From NCBI GenBank assembly GCA_964057225.1, contig OZ059897.1:7006001-7070000 (forward strand): a stretch of DNA of 64,000 nt. The letters run 5' to 3'. Of the stretch, positions 40,425 to 55,745 are shown piece after piece (positions within the stretch are counted from its first letter, which is position 1; the number at the start of each line of letters is the position of its first letter). The translations under genes and the position numbers were made by a program. A model generated the notes under the pieces. That model had not been told where the DNA came from. It made no database searches and worked only from the letters and a program-made list of their open reading frames with translations. Source of the stretch: Auanema rhodensis. Lineage: Eukaryota; Nematoda; Chromadorea; Rhabditida; Rhabditidae.

Positions 40425-40726
40425 AGAGAGGAAGATTTAATGAATGCTATATTAATTAATAAGATTGGAAAATTCAAAAATAAATTCCACTAATCTTGTT
40501 ATCTCTGAAAATAAAAAAAAAAGGAAAAAAAAGTGTAAAACGGAATCGGCATATGACAGACAGTACGAGGTCGAATAGAAAATCTGGGCAGGGAATTTCA
40601 CATGACGATGTTAGACAAAACGAAATAACAGATTGTAAAATGGACTAAAAATACAGAAAAGCAGAACGATCATGCGTTAGCTGCGACAAACATAAGCCAC
40701 AAAAATCAATTCTGCTCAATCCATAT
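38922..40726. other. Intergenic region right of the transposon cluster
   Basis: It contains a 17 bp direct repeat (ACGTCAAAGTTCACGTA at 39065-39081 and 39109-39125) and a GA microsatellite at about 40388-40430. It also carries the SPSB 3' UTR at its right end. No gene was found. Confidence 0.4.
40388..40430. repeat. (GA)n microsatellite
   Basis: About 15 uninterrupted GA units followed by impure GGGA/GA units. Antisense translations here are artefacts. Confidence 0.9.
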
Positions 40727-43700
40727 TCATCCATGAACCACATAATGCTTCAGTCGAGGTGGGATCTGAAGCTCATCCACGCACTGCAGACGGCTCACAC
40801 CCAACTCGCGACGGATCTTATTCCGGCAGATTTCCAGTAGGGCTCGAGGTTGTGCTGAAACAAACCATATAAGGTAACGTAAGCAGAAGTAGAAGATATT
40901 CCAGGTATTCTGAGGGTACTCAAAGCTCAAGCTAAGGTTTTTCTTTACAATTTTTTTTAACCAAAACAAAATCAACTTGAAACTATGCTGTTTCAAGTTC
41001 AAAATACTAATATGGACTGCCGTATGGGATACAAATGAACGAACAGTCACGCGCAGCTCAGCACAATAAGGCCACAGCCACAATCCGAGAGCTCAAAACT
41101 CGGTAATTTGACAGTAATTCAACACATTCAGCATTTTTCAATAAAAAAATATTTGAAAGAGCTGTTAGGCACACTATTCGCAGGCATCACAAGACCAAAA
41201 ACCAAAACAAGTCTCTTAGTTAGAATGAGCAGAAGTAAAAAAAAAGTTTTGCCCATTTGAGCGTTAATAAAAAGTATTTTTTCGTTTCAAAATAATAATA
41301 AATAGAACTGTTGAAGGTTTGATTTATGCTGCTTATTTGAAGAATTTTGAAAATTGCTTAGTCATCGAAAACGGCTGGCCAAAGATATCTATAATCTATT
41401 AAGGGAGCGGGGAAACGCTCTTCGCCGAGGGGTGGCCCAAAGAGCTCTTGGCGTGGATCGTAGGCGCTTTGAGCATTAGGCAACTCATGTCTGTCTTCAC
41501 TATCAGGCGAGAACAAGACCCAAGAAGAAGAAACGGGTCTCCAAGGATTAGGAGAAAATGGTAGGTCGGAATAATCAAAGTAAGCTGGCTCACGTTCTAG
41601 TCCTCCAAGATATTTCATCGTGATTTCACAGTGACCCCAGACCGCTGACACAATTGGATAGACGGTTTTGCCTTTTAAATTTCGGAAAGCAACGCCCAAA
41701 TAATCTTTTTCAGTTGCAAACGCTAAATATCCTTCATCCATATCGAGTATACAATAGAACTGAAACGGTAATAATGAAATAATTGAAGGAAAAGCTTTAG
41801 AAACTACCTTATCGGGTACTGCATAGTCCTCTGCACTACGACCATTCACCTCCATTGGATAAGCCCATGGAGCAGAATGCTTAGAGTCATGATAACATTC
41901 TCCACGAGCTGCAAAGAGGTACAAAATGAGTAATGCGCTTGACCAGTGTCTTGCTGAAGAACTTACTTAAATCCCATCCATAGCTTTCTTCATTCGTTCC
42001 AATTAAGGAAGTATATCCAACAGCGTGTAAGCTTGCTGCTTTAGTTCCAACTCCAACAACAGCGTGTGTTCCACGTTGCCGTCCGGGCCATTCTATCTGC
42101 CAGAGATGGAAACCACGTGAATATCCCATCTGTAGAAATTCCCAACATAAGTTAAAACATGAGAAATTCAAATAATATCTTTACCTTTCCACGGATACAA
42201 TCCGTACTTTGAGCAACAGGATGACGATGGAATGTAAATTTATCATCATCTTTCACAAATATATTCAATGACCTGAAATACACAAAGTAAAATTCAAAAG
42301 AACATGATAAGCAACGAAGAATGAGCTGAAATTAAATTAAAATGCTGACCTATCATCTGGATTCCATGCATGTAACTCCTGTATCCTCGCATCTGGAGGA
42401 GGTGATCGAAGAATAATATCAAACTTATGAGGTCTTTGCATATCATCTAGTCCGTTATTCTGCAAAACAGCTATGAGATGATGACGATGCCTATTCTTCA
42501 AAAGTTTTAAGAAAAAGGACGACAGAGAGCAAGAGGAAAAGGGAAAATACCACTTAAAGTCACTAGACGTTGTTGTCAAGGAGAATAGAACATTTGATTT
42601 GTCGGTTCTTTGTTATGGGATTTCCAAAAGCTCGGTTCAACATGGTAAAGAAAAATGCGAAATGCGCAAACTATGACGAGAAACAAGGGGATTAGAATAA
42701 GATGACAATGATATGAAGATCAATAACTACATTTTCAAAAAGAATATTCGGTTTAAGATTTGGACGAAAAAAAAAACAAAAAAGGAGAGAAAACAGACAG
42801 AAGACGTGGTCTCTAAGAATGGCTGCGGTAAACAACGTCGTCAATTCACGATGAGCTAGCTCTTTACTCAGCACAACCTAGCAGAAAGGCAGAATATGAA
42901 GCAGGAAAGAGGCAGAAATTCATAATTTCCATCAAAGAAATTAGTCAGCCGACGAAACAAAAGAAGCGAAATGAAAGATCAAAGATATGTATTGATCATC
43001 ATTTGAAGAAAAAAAAACATTTTTTAATACAAAATTAATTGATTTTCGATTCGATTTTACGTAAAATAAACAATGAATAATAAGATGATTATAAAAAAAT
43101 TTATAGAATATACTTACGGTTCTTTGTGGATGAGCTGGTGAAAGACTACGAGTTGATCTAGCTTGATTGGAACGTTGAGCATCATATCTTCGGTCATGTC
43201 GTGGGGCTGGCATGAGACTAGTGGAAGTAGCAGCTGTACAAGAATCGCCAACAGGTGAAACTATAAAAAGACAAATTAAATGGAAGAGAAACAATTTTTT
43301 TAATGAAAAAGTCCAAAAAGGGATGAATGTTGGGATGGGGAGCGAGAATTGGGAGAGAAGGAAATAAAGAGATAGAGAGACAGACAGAGAGATGGAGAGA
43401 AAGAGAAAGATAGAGAGAGAGAAAAGGCGGAGAAATTGCCAAAGAAGAAGAAGAATGGTTGTCAAGTTGTTTCTTCATAAAATTTGAATGACAGATGACA
43501 ATGACATAGGAGCATTTACGATAACGTTCCAATTTACAGAAATTGAAAGACAGTCTGATGACAGGCAAAGATTTGAAGAATGCCATCTGATGCTGGTACG
43601 ATGTATGTATGTGTGTGTGTGAGAGATAGAGAAAGAAAGAGAGGGCATATTTTACTTCCGGAAAGTATTATTATTAGAAGAAAAGAGACATAAAGGGGCT

Positions 43701-45713
43701 GTCAAGCTACGCCACGGCAGATGAAAATCTCATGTACCTTGATGTTCAATCAATGTTGTTGATATTTGAACAGTATTTTTCTATTTTTGTTGTTTTTTGA
43801 TGCGGAAATCTACATGTATATATGGAGATGCTGATATCCAATGCATGTGCATGAGAGAGAGAGAGAAAGAGAGAAATGAAAAGAGAGAGAGAGGGAGAGA
43901 TATGAACATCGCAACATGGGAATAGGAAATACTTCAAGAATCACTATTTTCGCTGTACAACAAAGTATTGTAAATCTGAGATTAATGCCAAGAATGTCAG
44001 TAACCATTACCAATGGTATTCCCTTCATGTACAGAGTCTACAGATAATCATGATATCACAACATTTCTCTTGATAAACAGTCATTGCCTGAAGCAATTGG
44101 CCAAGAAAAAAACAAGAAAATGGTAGAAGCTGAGAAATCGAAGGAGAATAATCTTCTGAATCAATGATAGCTTTGGAAAATAGGAAGAAGTGTAATACCA
44201 GATTTCCGGAAAAGAAAGAGAGAGAGAAAGAGAGAATATGAAGACGTCAAGGTGAGAGAGAGAGAGAGAGGGGAGGGGTAGAGTAAGATGGAGACCTCAT
44301 AGAATTTTTTTTGTTGAAGAAATCAAGAGATGACAAAGACCGAAAGATATGAGAGAATCAGAATATAAACAACAATTCTGTTCTTCTTGTCATCGTCGAA
44401 TGATCAAGCAAAGCAAATAAAGCTTCTTTTCGTATGTTTCCATGCTTAACCTGCAATCGGCTTCATACACATACGTACATGCACACACACACACACACAC
44501 CCCGATTACTTCTTGGATTTCAGTTATGGTTTTTCCTAGCTTATCCACATCAATTGCAGTCATGTAGTCTGCCAGAAAGCCATAAAACAGAAACTCAAAG
44601 ATTCATTTGATGTTCAAACTGTGAGCTATGGAATAGAATATATCGTAGGAAAAACAAGAAAGTACAAACATTTTTTTTGTCAAAAAAACAAGTCTCTATA
44701 TAAAAAGAACAGTGAGAATAACATCGATGACAAAAACGAAAATTATATTCTTGATTTAGAATGTTAAATTTAAACTTTTATATCAATAGATAAGATCTAA
44801 TTCTTCTTCAATTTTAGCATGATCATGATAAGATACACAAAGTGAATCAATACTATTCATTAAAAATAGCTCATCATGTTTTTCCTCTAAAATCCCTTCT
44901 ACTATTCCCTCATTTCTCTCTCTTTCTCTCTTTCAAATATTCTTATGATGCCTCTCCCTTTCGACTATTTCATAGTTTGGAAACGTTCGTAGTCTTCTCT
45001 TTTAGATGAATCGTATGTGCATAAAGGAAAACGAAAAACGATCATCTATTTAAGATGAGAATGGCCGGATCGGGGACAAGAAATCCGGAATAGTGACCGG
45101 TGTACAACAAGATCTTCCGGTTTTTGTGTTTCGCAATGTCCGAAAAAGGACCAAAACGAGAAAAATGAGGACAGAATGCGGAAATGTGAGTCTATGAGGT
45201 CAAGATAAGCAGAATACGTTCTAATGAAAGTTTACGAGCTGTGGAAAGCTTCCGGAAAACCGGTCTCAGTCGGAAGACAGGTTGTAATATGGCAGATATT
45301 ACGTCACACACACACTCACACATCACAAAAATTCTGAAGAGGAGGTTGACGTCGATGACGACGACGTAGATGATGACGAAACAATGATCAACTAGAGACA
45401 TCATTTTACTTCAGAAAAAAATAAAATAAATTTAAAGTGAAATATAGATTTTGAATCAATAAATCAGATGATGGCTGGACTAAGATGAAATAAATGAATG
45501 CATGGAAGGAAGGATAGAAGGATGGATATGATGAGGCAGAAATAGCACAGAATGAGTAAAGAATTTTGCATTAAAAATCTTCAGAAACTAGTTGTATTAC
45601 ACACAGTTTCTAAATAAATATTTGAATATATAGAAAATTGCGATGAAAGGTTAATAAATTCCAATGAATTGTCATCATCTTCTCTTATTATTTCATTTGA
45701 ACCTCCACTCCCT

Positions 45714-45754
<41 letters not shown>

Positions 45755-48700
45755 TTCCTCACAAAAACCTCCATTTTTCCACAAATTTGATAGTTCTTTA
45801 CCAATGTAACACATAACAAGCTTATACCCTTGTTATGCTTTTTCTTTCAGCATCGTTGTATAGTTCTCTCTTTCTACTACATTTACCTCTCCCCCCCTTT
45901 AAAGCTGTACTTCACTTTCCAGGACCCCTCTTGCATTCTTTTTATCAAAATTTCGGAAAAATTTTCAAAACAGAAATACTTTGCAAACCATTTGTTTGAT
46001 TTGATTTCTGCCCCACAAATATTGAAATAAAATAGTTGACATGACATTTTGTTTATGAAACTCAAATAAGGAAATGGAAAAACAATATTTGTAAACAATT
46101 TTCAGCCACTTCCTGTCCCAATATTTTGAATTTATCATAAACTGTTGTACTGATAAGGAGTAACAAGCTGATAAATCAATGATCATAAACAGCTTTGAAT
46201 ACATTTGTAAATTCTCATGTTTAAACTTCTTAAATTGCTTCCTCTTTTATGATTTCTTAACTTCCTTTAGATGACACAAAACAAGTGAATCTTGATGAGT
46301 GTTCATGTTCCTTTCTATTCTCACTCTCTATCTCCCCCTCTCTGTATCGAGATTGTAACCACATAACGATGAAAGAGAATTCATCGTCAATACGGTTCCA
46401 GAAGACAACTCACAGAAAGAGAGAATGAGATGAATGAAGACTAAGATAGTGAGAAACACACATACAGAGAGGGAGATACGAAAGGAGAATTCATCGTCAT
46501 CATTCCCCCCGGAGTTTTGGAAAGGGAAAACAGGAGAAACGATCGAATGGGATAATAAGAACAGCCAATTACATCATTGTGCTACTTCTTTTACAAAGTT
46601 TTCACACAGTACTTCATGTTTTTTTGAAAATTTAACTATTTGATAAGTACTTATCAATCGATTTTCCATTGTTTTATAACAAAAAGTTTATAATTTAATC
46701 GGTTTAAGTGAATATTCATGAAGAATATTGTTCTGATTGGAATCCCCTGAGGGCTGTCAAACAGCGATGAACTCTTTTCAAAGCGGTCCCACATCGCAGT
46801 TTCGACGACGAAGTATCGTCGTGTGTACAGCGTACATCATGTTGCAACTTGAGAATTTTCATTATCGATGTCTGATTAAGACGAAAACGAAGGCTCTACC
46901 ACATATACATGTATACATATACACATAAACTTGTGTCTCGTCATGTGTAATATCGGTTGAAATGTAAAAAAGGGAAACTTTTCTCAGAACACAGTTGTTG
47001 TAGATGAGAATAAGGGAGAGGGAGAGATAGAGGGAAGATGATGAGATAGAGAAAATAACGACTAAAAAGGAAAATTACAGTGGTTTGTTACAATCCTTAT
47101 GCGAGGAATCACGAATGAGAATCAGGCGAGTGCCCTGTCTCGTTCACCTTCAAGCAGTCACGATAACGGTTTTCGCCGTGAATTCTGCCAGAAAGCGTAG
47201 AATCGATATGAATAACGATGACAAGCTAAGCTAAGCCAGCTTTCACATCACAGTTTTACATGACCTTTTACCGTTTTTTTTTCAATTTTACAAGGACTAT
47301 AGATAAATGGTTTTTGAATGCTTTACGGAACATCAGAATCCAGTTACTGGATGTATTTCGTCACCATCATCATCATCATCTTCGTTGTCGTTTGTTGAGA
47401 AAAGAAATTTTACTTCCCATCACCATCTCACTTGCACTCCCTTTCAAAACCCATCTTCTACTCCATTTCAACTGTGTTCTCTAGCCAAATCATCCAAATA
47501 AAACATTACAAAGTCTTCCAAAAAACACCATAAAGTTATAATTATTAGTGATTCCCCAAGATCACTTAGACCACGCTAAGTGGAGGTAACGGATTCGGTC
47601 CCGATGAAGACTGGATCTAAATGTCTGACGAACGATCCGACACAGCAACAATCCCCATACCCCCTCTCTTTCCTTGGGTAGGAACAGTGGTTAGATAGGA
47701 ATACGAACCCAGGTCATTCAATCCGTCTGAATTCTCAACGGAGATGACTTTTCGCAAATGAAGACGACGATTTGTGTGTGAAGGCAATTGACAATGATAT
47801 TTCTAAAAGAAACGTTCACCTTGTTTTCTCTCTCTTTTAAAATCCACAGGTATATCTCATATGCATCTATCTTTCTCTCTTTACTTTCTGTCACTTTCAA
47901 AGAATTTTTCTCCCTCAACTCTCTCTCATCCCTCTATACCTTCCCATTCACATGAAAAAGACAATGATCCGATAAATTTTGCTATAAGATCAAAAATGAA
48001 CGGAGATCTATTGAATGAATAAAGAGGGAAAGTTCTCATACACATTACATACGATTTTCTATTTTTTCCCTTTGAGATTATTATTTGAAAATTATCTTTT
48101 TTACTTCCTTTCTCTCTCCCTCTGTCTGTCTGTCTGTCTCTTTCTCTCTCTCTCTATCACTTTTTCTTTATTCATAAGCCCTTTATCTCTTTATCGACTA
48201 GTGTGTTCGCTAATGAGAGCACAAAGGGAATCGAGAAAATTGGAATAAAGACAGAAAGAGATTGTGGCTTGAAGAGAAGAAGAGAGAAACAGAAGTGAAG
48301 CAACAAAAAAAGGAATAGCTTTAGTAGCTTTCATAACCAGTTGTTCTAACAATGACAAGTGAATCTTCTTCTACTTCTTATTCGTCGCTCTCTGATGATT
48401 GAGAATGAGGAGAGACGATCTCAATACGTCTGGCACAACGAAAAGCTACACGAGACCAAGAACAGGAAACCCGTGTGATTTAGTCTCGTCTCTCACTCTC
48501 ACTCTTTGAGAATACAACAAGCTAATACTGTTTCTCAACAGTGTATTCGTTTACACTCACCCTCTCATCGTGGTGTCCGACAAGAAGAGGCCAGTCTTCA
48601 GGAAACGAAGAGGACTACAACGAGTCAGGGGCCCAATTATACTTGTCTGGTCCGAGATAGAAAGAGAGAGTCGACCTGTCGTAGAAGATAGAAAGAAGGC

Positions 48701-51700
48701 AGCCAGCGAGGAAGGAGAGTGGGACACGTTGGTTAGTTAGGTCGGCGGGAGATGGTGGAAGAAGGTGAATCGTAGAAGGTGAAAACGGAACGGATGGAGG
48801 AAAACGAAGACGAAAAGGGGGAATGGGTGAAATCAAACGAAAGAGAGTTTAAGGCTGTATGGATTGAAAATGGATAATGGATGAATACATCGTAGAATTG
48901 AAAGAGAAGGATGAACCAACATAGACAAGTATGGTCAAAGTAGATTAAATTTGAAAAAAAAAGAGAAAAGAAATCCAATATGGCGATTCAATTGATAAGA
49001 AAAATCTAGATCATTTCAATTCAATAAGTCCGAATTAGAGAATAATAAAATTCAAAATAGATATTTACCTGTGCACAGATGATGCAGATGGGCTAATGCC
49101 AATACAATATGAAATTGATGCTCTGTTGGCATTCTACGTAGTTCGAATAAGCTATCTTCTTCTTCCACATTACTGTTGGTACCAACCGCAGCTGTAGCTG
49201 TAGCTACTACTGGTGCTGGCACTGATGCTACGCCATTTGCACCAACACTTACTGTGCTGGCTGCTGACGATGCATGAGCTCGTTTCGAGCTACGAACGAC
49301 CCGACCAGAAGGCAGAGCAATGGGCGAGCTGCGATGGCCACGAAGGTGACGCAGACGCTCCTGCATCAGTTGTTGATGCACAGCACTGATAGCACCCGCT
49401 GGAGCAAGAGGAGATGGCTGCTGAGCTAGTGCTGCCAGGTTACTAGGATTCAAGGCAGCAGCAGCTGATACAGAAGTAGATAAATTTGCTAGACGACGTG
49501 GAGCCGAAGATGATGAAGCCATACGTGCGTATGTGGAGCAAGCAGATTGACAAAGAATATTAGCAGAAGAGCAGGACAGTTCGGAATCGCAGGAACTGTT
49601 AGAGCCTCGAGGTGCTGATGAGCAACAACACGAATAGTGAATTCTTGGAGCACGTGAACAGGTGCGAGTAGTAGAACTTTCCGAAACCGGATCAAATTTG
49701 ACTTGTCTCGAAGCGGTTCGTTGTGATCGAACCGGTAGGTCCGAAGTACTCAAACAACAGTTGGAACACAGTTTGATTGAGATTGACGAGTAAGTAGGAA
49801 TAGGATTCGAAAATCGCTGCCTTATTAGCTCACCACGCGAAAAATAGCGTGAATTCCTATAAAGCTGACAGAAACCGAAGAACGTCGAGAGTCGTCTGGG
49901 AAATGAAGACGAGAAAGAGAATACGAGAGGAAGCGACCACGTTCACAACAAAGAATGGCCGGTTGGCTTGTGTATGTGTTGACTAGGGGGTGGAGTTGGT
50001 TTGTTAGCCGGGGGGGTTGCACCAATCACACACGCAGCCCAAACACGTAAACAGGCCACAACGTAACCGTCGAGACTCACAAGCTGACAAAACGGTTATG
50101 AAACGAGGAAACAGTCACTGCAGGAAGAAGAAAAAATAGTAACAGGCTGGTGTCAGCGATAATGAGCTTCACGGTCAGCTAGACGTACAGTAGAAGAATG
50201 AGCTAGTAGAATTCTTAGGTGAATAGGATCGCCACGAACAACAATCCAATTTATCGCTTAGTGCGAGAACAAGAATATAGCTCAAGATATAGTTAGATTA
50301 AGAATATTAGAATTCTAATCACGTGGTTTCAAATTTGGAGCTCCTAAAATCAGGATAGGCCGTCTAATGGATAACAGATCCACTTCAGCAGCACACAGCC
50401 CTCCAAATAAGAAAGTAGGGAATTCGATTCCAAGAGGACGCAGAAACTGCCCCTGGGGCGGAGAAAAATCAACGACGACGACGCCGAGAGAGAGAGAGAG
50501 TCTGTCTAGCGACACTACGACGACGACGACAGAAGGGAGGGTGATGGACGCGCGACGACCAGACCCGCCTCCGCCGACCGGAACAAGACTGAACCAAGGC
50601 CTCAAGGAAGAACCCTATCCCCTATTGCCTGAGGGGATTTACATTTCAGGTCCAGCGACACCATGTATGAAGTGAACAAAGTCGTCGTTAAACTTGTACT
50701 TTCAACATTTGAATTTTGAATTTGCTAAGCCAGACGGGAACTATCGTTTTCGATGTTCATAAATTATGAAACAAACTGATCCTCATCGTAATTCTCGATC
50801 ATTAGATATCGCCCTTTCGCCTTATCGGACAGGAGTGTACGAACATCTGATATGTTCCTTGTCTTCATGTATTCAGAATCTTCGTTCGTAAAATCATGAA
50901 TCTGATTATATTTCAAGAGAATATGAATGAAAATCGAAGGAGAAAATGAATTTGAAGTAGATATGACTAGGTGCGGACAGTGATGAAAACCTTTCTTGAA
51001 TGAATATAATTTCGATGAAGATAAAGATACATCAACTATGAGATGTGGGGATTTCAGAAGTGATATCCCCCGCTTAAATTTCATAAAAGGACATCAAATA
51101 TCCATTATATTTCGCTTTCTTTGACTGAACCATCTCATAGATTTATTTTTTCGCCTTTTCAGTAGACTAGTTACGATGATTGAGACCTTTGTTCCGCCTC
51201 GGCACCTGTAAATCCTCGTAAATCTCTCGTTTGAACCTCTTAAGCCAACTACAAAACTGTCGACGTCGAAAGAGAATGGTGAAAGGTTCAGTTAGCAATA
51301 TGTTGTGAGAAAGCTCATCATTTCATGCACTGTTCTTGTCATTTCATCCCAGTTGCTTACATCTGAACCGGCTTTTCGTAAGAACAGTGTCAGAAGCTTC
51401 ACAACGTGGTAGTCTGGGGGTCGATGAACTACGAATGAACTCGTTGTCGTCATCAGACACAAGGATATATATATCTCTTCAGTATATGCATACGTATGTG
51501 TAGCGAGCAATATTGCAATGTACGCTGTAAGAAAGGCTGAACCTATACAACGAAAGGAAAAGCGAATGCCTGGGTGGCTGGCTGGTTGGTTCGTTGGCTG
51601 ACTGTCTGTCTGGCTGGACTACGACAATGTGTTTGAGGAGAAGAAGACCGAGAGAGATAACATAGAGATGATACGAAGAATGAAGAGAGTGAGAGATCAG

Positions 51701-52975
51701 AAGGAGGAAGAAAGAGAGTCCTGGTAGGGGATCCGGCTCCCAAACCGGTCTTAGTTTGTCTCGCTCTCTATAGTTCTCATGGTCTTCGTTCATTCCAAGC
51801 GAGCTCCATAGAGAACAATAATTTTCTTCAATATATCCATGCATAAAATGGAAATTTCAAGAAAAAAACTAAGGAAAAGTGAAGTTTGACAGTACGCGGA
51901 TTGGCAGCTAACAGTTTTGTCGATCGTTCAGAAGGTTACAATACCATAACGAGAATCACAGATCATTTCATGCTGTAAGTTAATATCAGCTTTTACAGCT
52001 TTATACATGCTCTTGTAACTTGCAGCCTAAGCATTGTGTGAGATAAAGCTATCACCATCGCTAAATCATGTTAATCTTGCGGATATATCAATGAAGATTA
52101 TGGTTCTACCAACATCTTTACTTCCATTTTACAGACCAAAATAGAAGAAAAGATAGAATTTCTAGTTTAACATGAAGACGAGAAAGACGAATGTTCTTTA
52201 CAAGAAGACTGATCAGCATCATCTGATCATGCTAACGTTGTGTAATTTGGCGTCGGAAAAGCTTGAAGTTGTATGGATATGCATCACTTTGATTGCAATC
52301 TCAATGATGTTACGAACTTTCGAAAAGTAATTTCCAGCATACTAGGCTGCTAGCGCAGACATCTCAAACCCTATCAGGTGTACTTTCTTTGATTAAGGAA
52401 CATTCTTGACTAACGAAATTATAATGGAACAAGCCGTCAAATTCCTCAAATTAGTGGGAAAAGACAGGTAGTGCAAATCGACTTTCTTCATGTCGACTTT
52501 CGTACATCTAGTCCTTCTTCCTATACGATGATGTCCATTGATTTCTTGTGGATACAGGTTTTTCAGGTGTGCTGCTTGAATACGCAATGCCCACGAGATG
52601 GCATCTTTAACCAGTGTTGTAGTATGGCGGCAAAAGATGCCGGATGGCGCCAAATGCAAAAAAAAACTTCAAAATAGTGTTGTAAGTCCAAAAAGCAAAA
52701 AAAGTTGGATGTCAAAAACTGAAGGAGGGAAATACACTGAAGAAATTGAGGTAAATTTCCATGGAACAGTCCAGGGACGGCGAGTAATTGCCCCGTTCAA
52801 ATTGTGTTCAAGAAACAGGATTTAAGGATATTCATGTTCGCTGTACTCATAAAATGGATTCAAAGTTGGTTCTTCTCATGCCAAAATGCAATCTGTGTAC
52901 TATTGAAGAAAGAAAAATGGCTAGGCCAATAGTATGAGAACCAGGAAAAGAGATTCAAAATCAAATAGAAGAAAG

Positions 52976-53023
<48 letters not shown>

Positions 53024-55678
53024 GGAGGGAGAATGAAAGAAAAAGAATATTTTGCGCTTGGTCCGGTTTTTTTCGATCATTCGTGGTTGGACAACTGACC
53101 ACCAGCACCACCAACATCATCATCATCATCATCATCATCTAAGCCATCAGCACTACCATGATGATCCTAGCGATCATTGGATTCAAGAAAATCTTTTGGG
53201 ACAATTGAGACAGATAAACTTATTGATAGAGAAGATTTCGTTTAAGAGAAGATCATGTAATAACGGGAAAGAAAACTATTGTTGTAATCAACGCTTAAAC
53301 GCTATTAGCTTCTTAAAGTTTCAAGAATTTTCAATGAAAAAGTGCTAAAAGACCACAATTGATTCATTAAAACTTTTACAGAAAATATGATGATATGTGG
53401 AAAAAAGTCAAAAATCATGAAATAAATCAAAAAGTTTTTTTTTTTCGTTTATTTGAAAACAGAAGAGAAAGGGATGTGTGTACATCTGGAGGAAGAGAGA
53501 GAGGGAGCGAAGGAGAGAGAGGGAGGGAGAGAGAGAAAGAGTGAGAAAGTAGATGAGATAAGGAAAATTTAAAAAATAAATTTATATCAGACATTGGATG
53601 AGTGAACGTCCTTATATGTGTTACTTGTCGAAGGCACTGTCGTGTCTGTATCAAAAAAGAACATTATAAGCAGAATATAATATTGAATAAGATGTTATAT
53701 AATGTGGATTTCACAGCTCAAAACCAAAAAAATAATCAAAAAAAAGAAAAAAGAATGTTGACGTGGAATTGGTGAAGGATGCAGCGTGAAGCAGAGCGTT
53801 TCCGCCAGATTAGAACTCCTGCAGCCAGACGATAACTGACTGAGGATTTGAAGTTGAAAACAGCAAACTGAAAACGTAATTCATAAACCAAATTATGAAG
53901 ATGGCGGCTATGGCGACTGCTGCAACATCAGTATATGGCGTAAACTGTGGATGAAGCCAAGGGCGACTCGACCGCTTCTTCTTCTTCTTCATATCCTTCG
54001 TCGTCAGCTTCTTCATTCTTTCATCATTTTGGGGCTTGATCTAACTCTCATATACATGCATACACTCACAGATAGCTATCTTTAGCTTCTATCTCTTCCT
54101 ATCTGCCTCCATATATGGCTAAATATCTCTGTCTCAAGTCTCATTCTCTCGTATCTCTCTCCCTCGCTTCATCGTTTTCCCAAGCATAATGTCTTTTCTC
54201 AAGCCGGCTCTCTAATCTTTCAGCTTACCCAATCACGGTCAACGTATGGCCTAGCCAGACATCATCATGTAACCACGAAATGGTCGCCATACGATTTGCC
54301 GTTTTCGCATTCAAAACGTAATCAAACAAGAAATTTGTGGATTTCCCAGCAAAAAGATTGGTCCAATACACCCATATGATACAATGGCTGTCTATCATAC
54401 AATAGAAAGCTTTTTTTTGAATATTGAGCGTTAGCTTGTGCATGTTTGACGACGATTCTCATAAATCCTACCATGCTCAGACTGATTACAACTGATTGGC
54501 TAGGCTTCCTTATCTATGTTTATGATCAAACAATAGATTCTCATAAAATCTTGTATGATTTACAAGAAATTTTCACAGGGCACAGATAGAAAGAGAGAGA
54601 GAGACATAGAGAGAAAGAGAGGTTTCTTCTGCGAAAACAGCTCCATCTAGTATATCAGAAATTCATGTTTTATTTCGACATCTCTATACTTCAATACCAA
54701 CAAAGAGGAATTGGAAGGTGTTTTGACGTCCATTACGAGAATGGCACGACAAGGTAGTTCGAAAACCGTTGACAAGGAAACATTATCTAGTTGCTTAATT
54801 CAAGAATAGAATTTCGAAAGAAGATACAACTTGGCAGAATACGAAAAAAACAAAAAAAGGGCTGAATGAAAGAGTTCATGAGCCTATTTAATCTTTCAGT
54901 TCTTGTTTGTTGTTGTCCTCAAAATTATTTTAAACCTCCACCTCCATCGTCGGCATATATTAGTGCGTCGTCAAAGTAGAAAAGACTTATTAGGATTACG
55001 GCAGATTTTCACATAACGGGAGGGGGGGGGGGGGAGTGGCGGAAAAAGAGAAGGGATTGTCAGAAAATCCTTGACCAAACGAGTGGAACATTCAACTGAT
55101 TTAGAAAAAAAGTTTCATTACTTCAATGGTATGATGAATGAAGTTAATCGATCGAAAATCATGGAAATGAAAATCAGTCGGGTAAGGAAGAAAGCTGAAA
55201 CCTAATCAGTTTTTACTTATCTGAACAGATAATATGATGAAAAAATGAAGGAGAGAAGGAAAAATAGACAAAAGGCGGGTGAGAGAGAGAGAGAGAGATA
55301 GAGAGAGAGAAAGAGATCGAAAGGGAGAGAGAGAGAGATAGTTCTATTCGGATTTTTGTGAACGAAAACGGACGGCACCTCCCATCTGACGAAGACCATT
55401 CTTATTTAATACTTTGAATGAAATTGAATCGGTTGAATTCAATAAGAAGCACATGTGCTGAACGGTTGTTTTCTAATTTAAAATTATTGTTTACGAGGTT
55501 TAGAAGGTCTTTCCTGGAACGCAGATGTATGTATTGGAGGTGAAATAACATCTGACCAAATTTCAATCCATTCAAATGCCATATAAAAGACCAAAGTGAT
55601 GATAGAAATAAAGAAAAATGAACGAGTGAATAACTTCCAATGATATCATGTTGTTTTCTGATCGAGACAACCTTTCGT

Positions 55679-55745
<67 letters not shown>

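Noticed and set aside
41490-41505. Alternative SPSB donor A|GTGAAG at 41500-41501
   Set aside because: It is also in phase 1, but the donor at 41592-41593 reproduces the conserved SPSB spacing between SPRY and SOCS box.
47520-47720. tRNA-like pieces (TGGTCTAAG-type box A and GGGTTCGTATTCC-type box B on the minus strand)
   Set aside because: The two boxes are in the wrong order for one tRNA and no cloverleaf can be drawn.
50367-50675. Plus-strand 102-codon ORF and overlapping 96-codon minus-strand ORF
   Set aside because: Composition driven by GC-rich triplet repeats; no recognisable domain and no supporting splice or context signals.
52393-52825. Overlapping ORFs on both strands that looked faintly transposon-like
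   Set aside because: No catalytic or DNA-binding motif could be identified, and no inverted repeats flank them.
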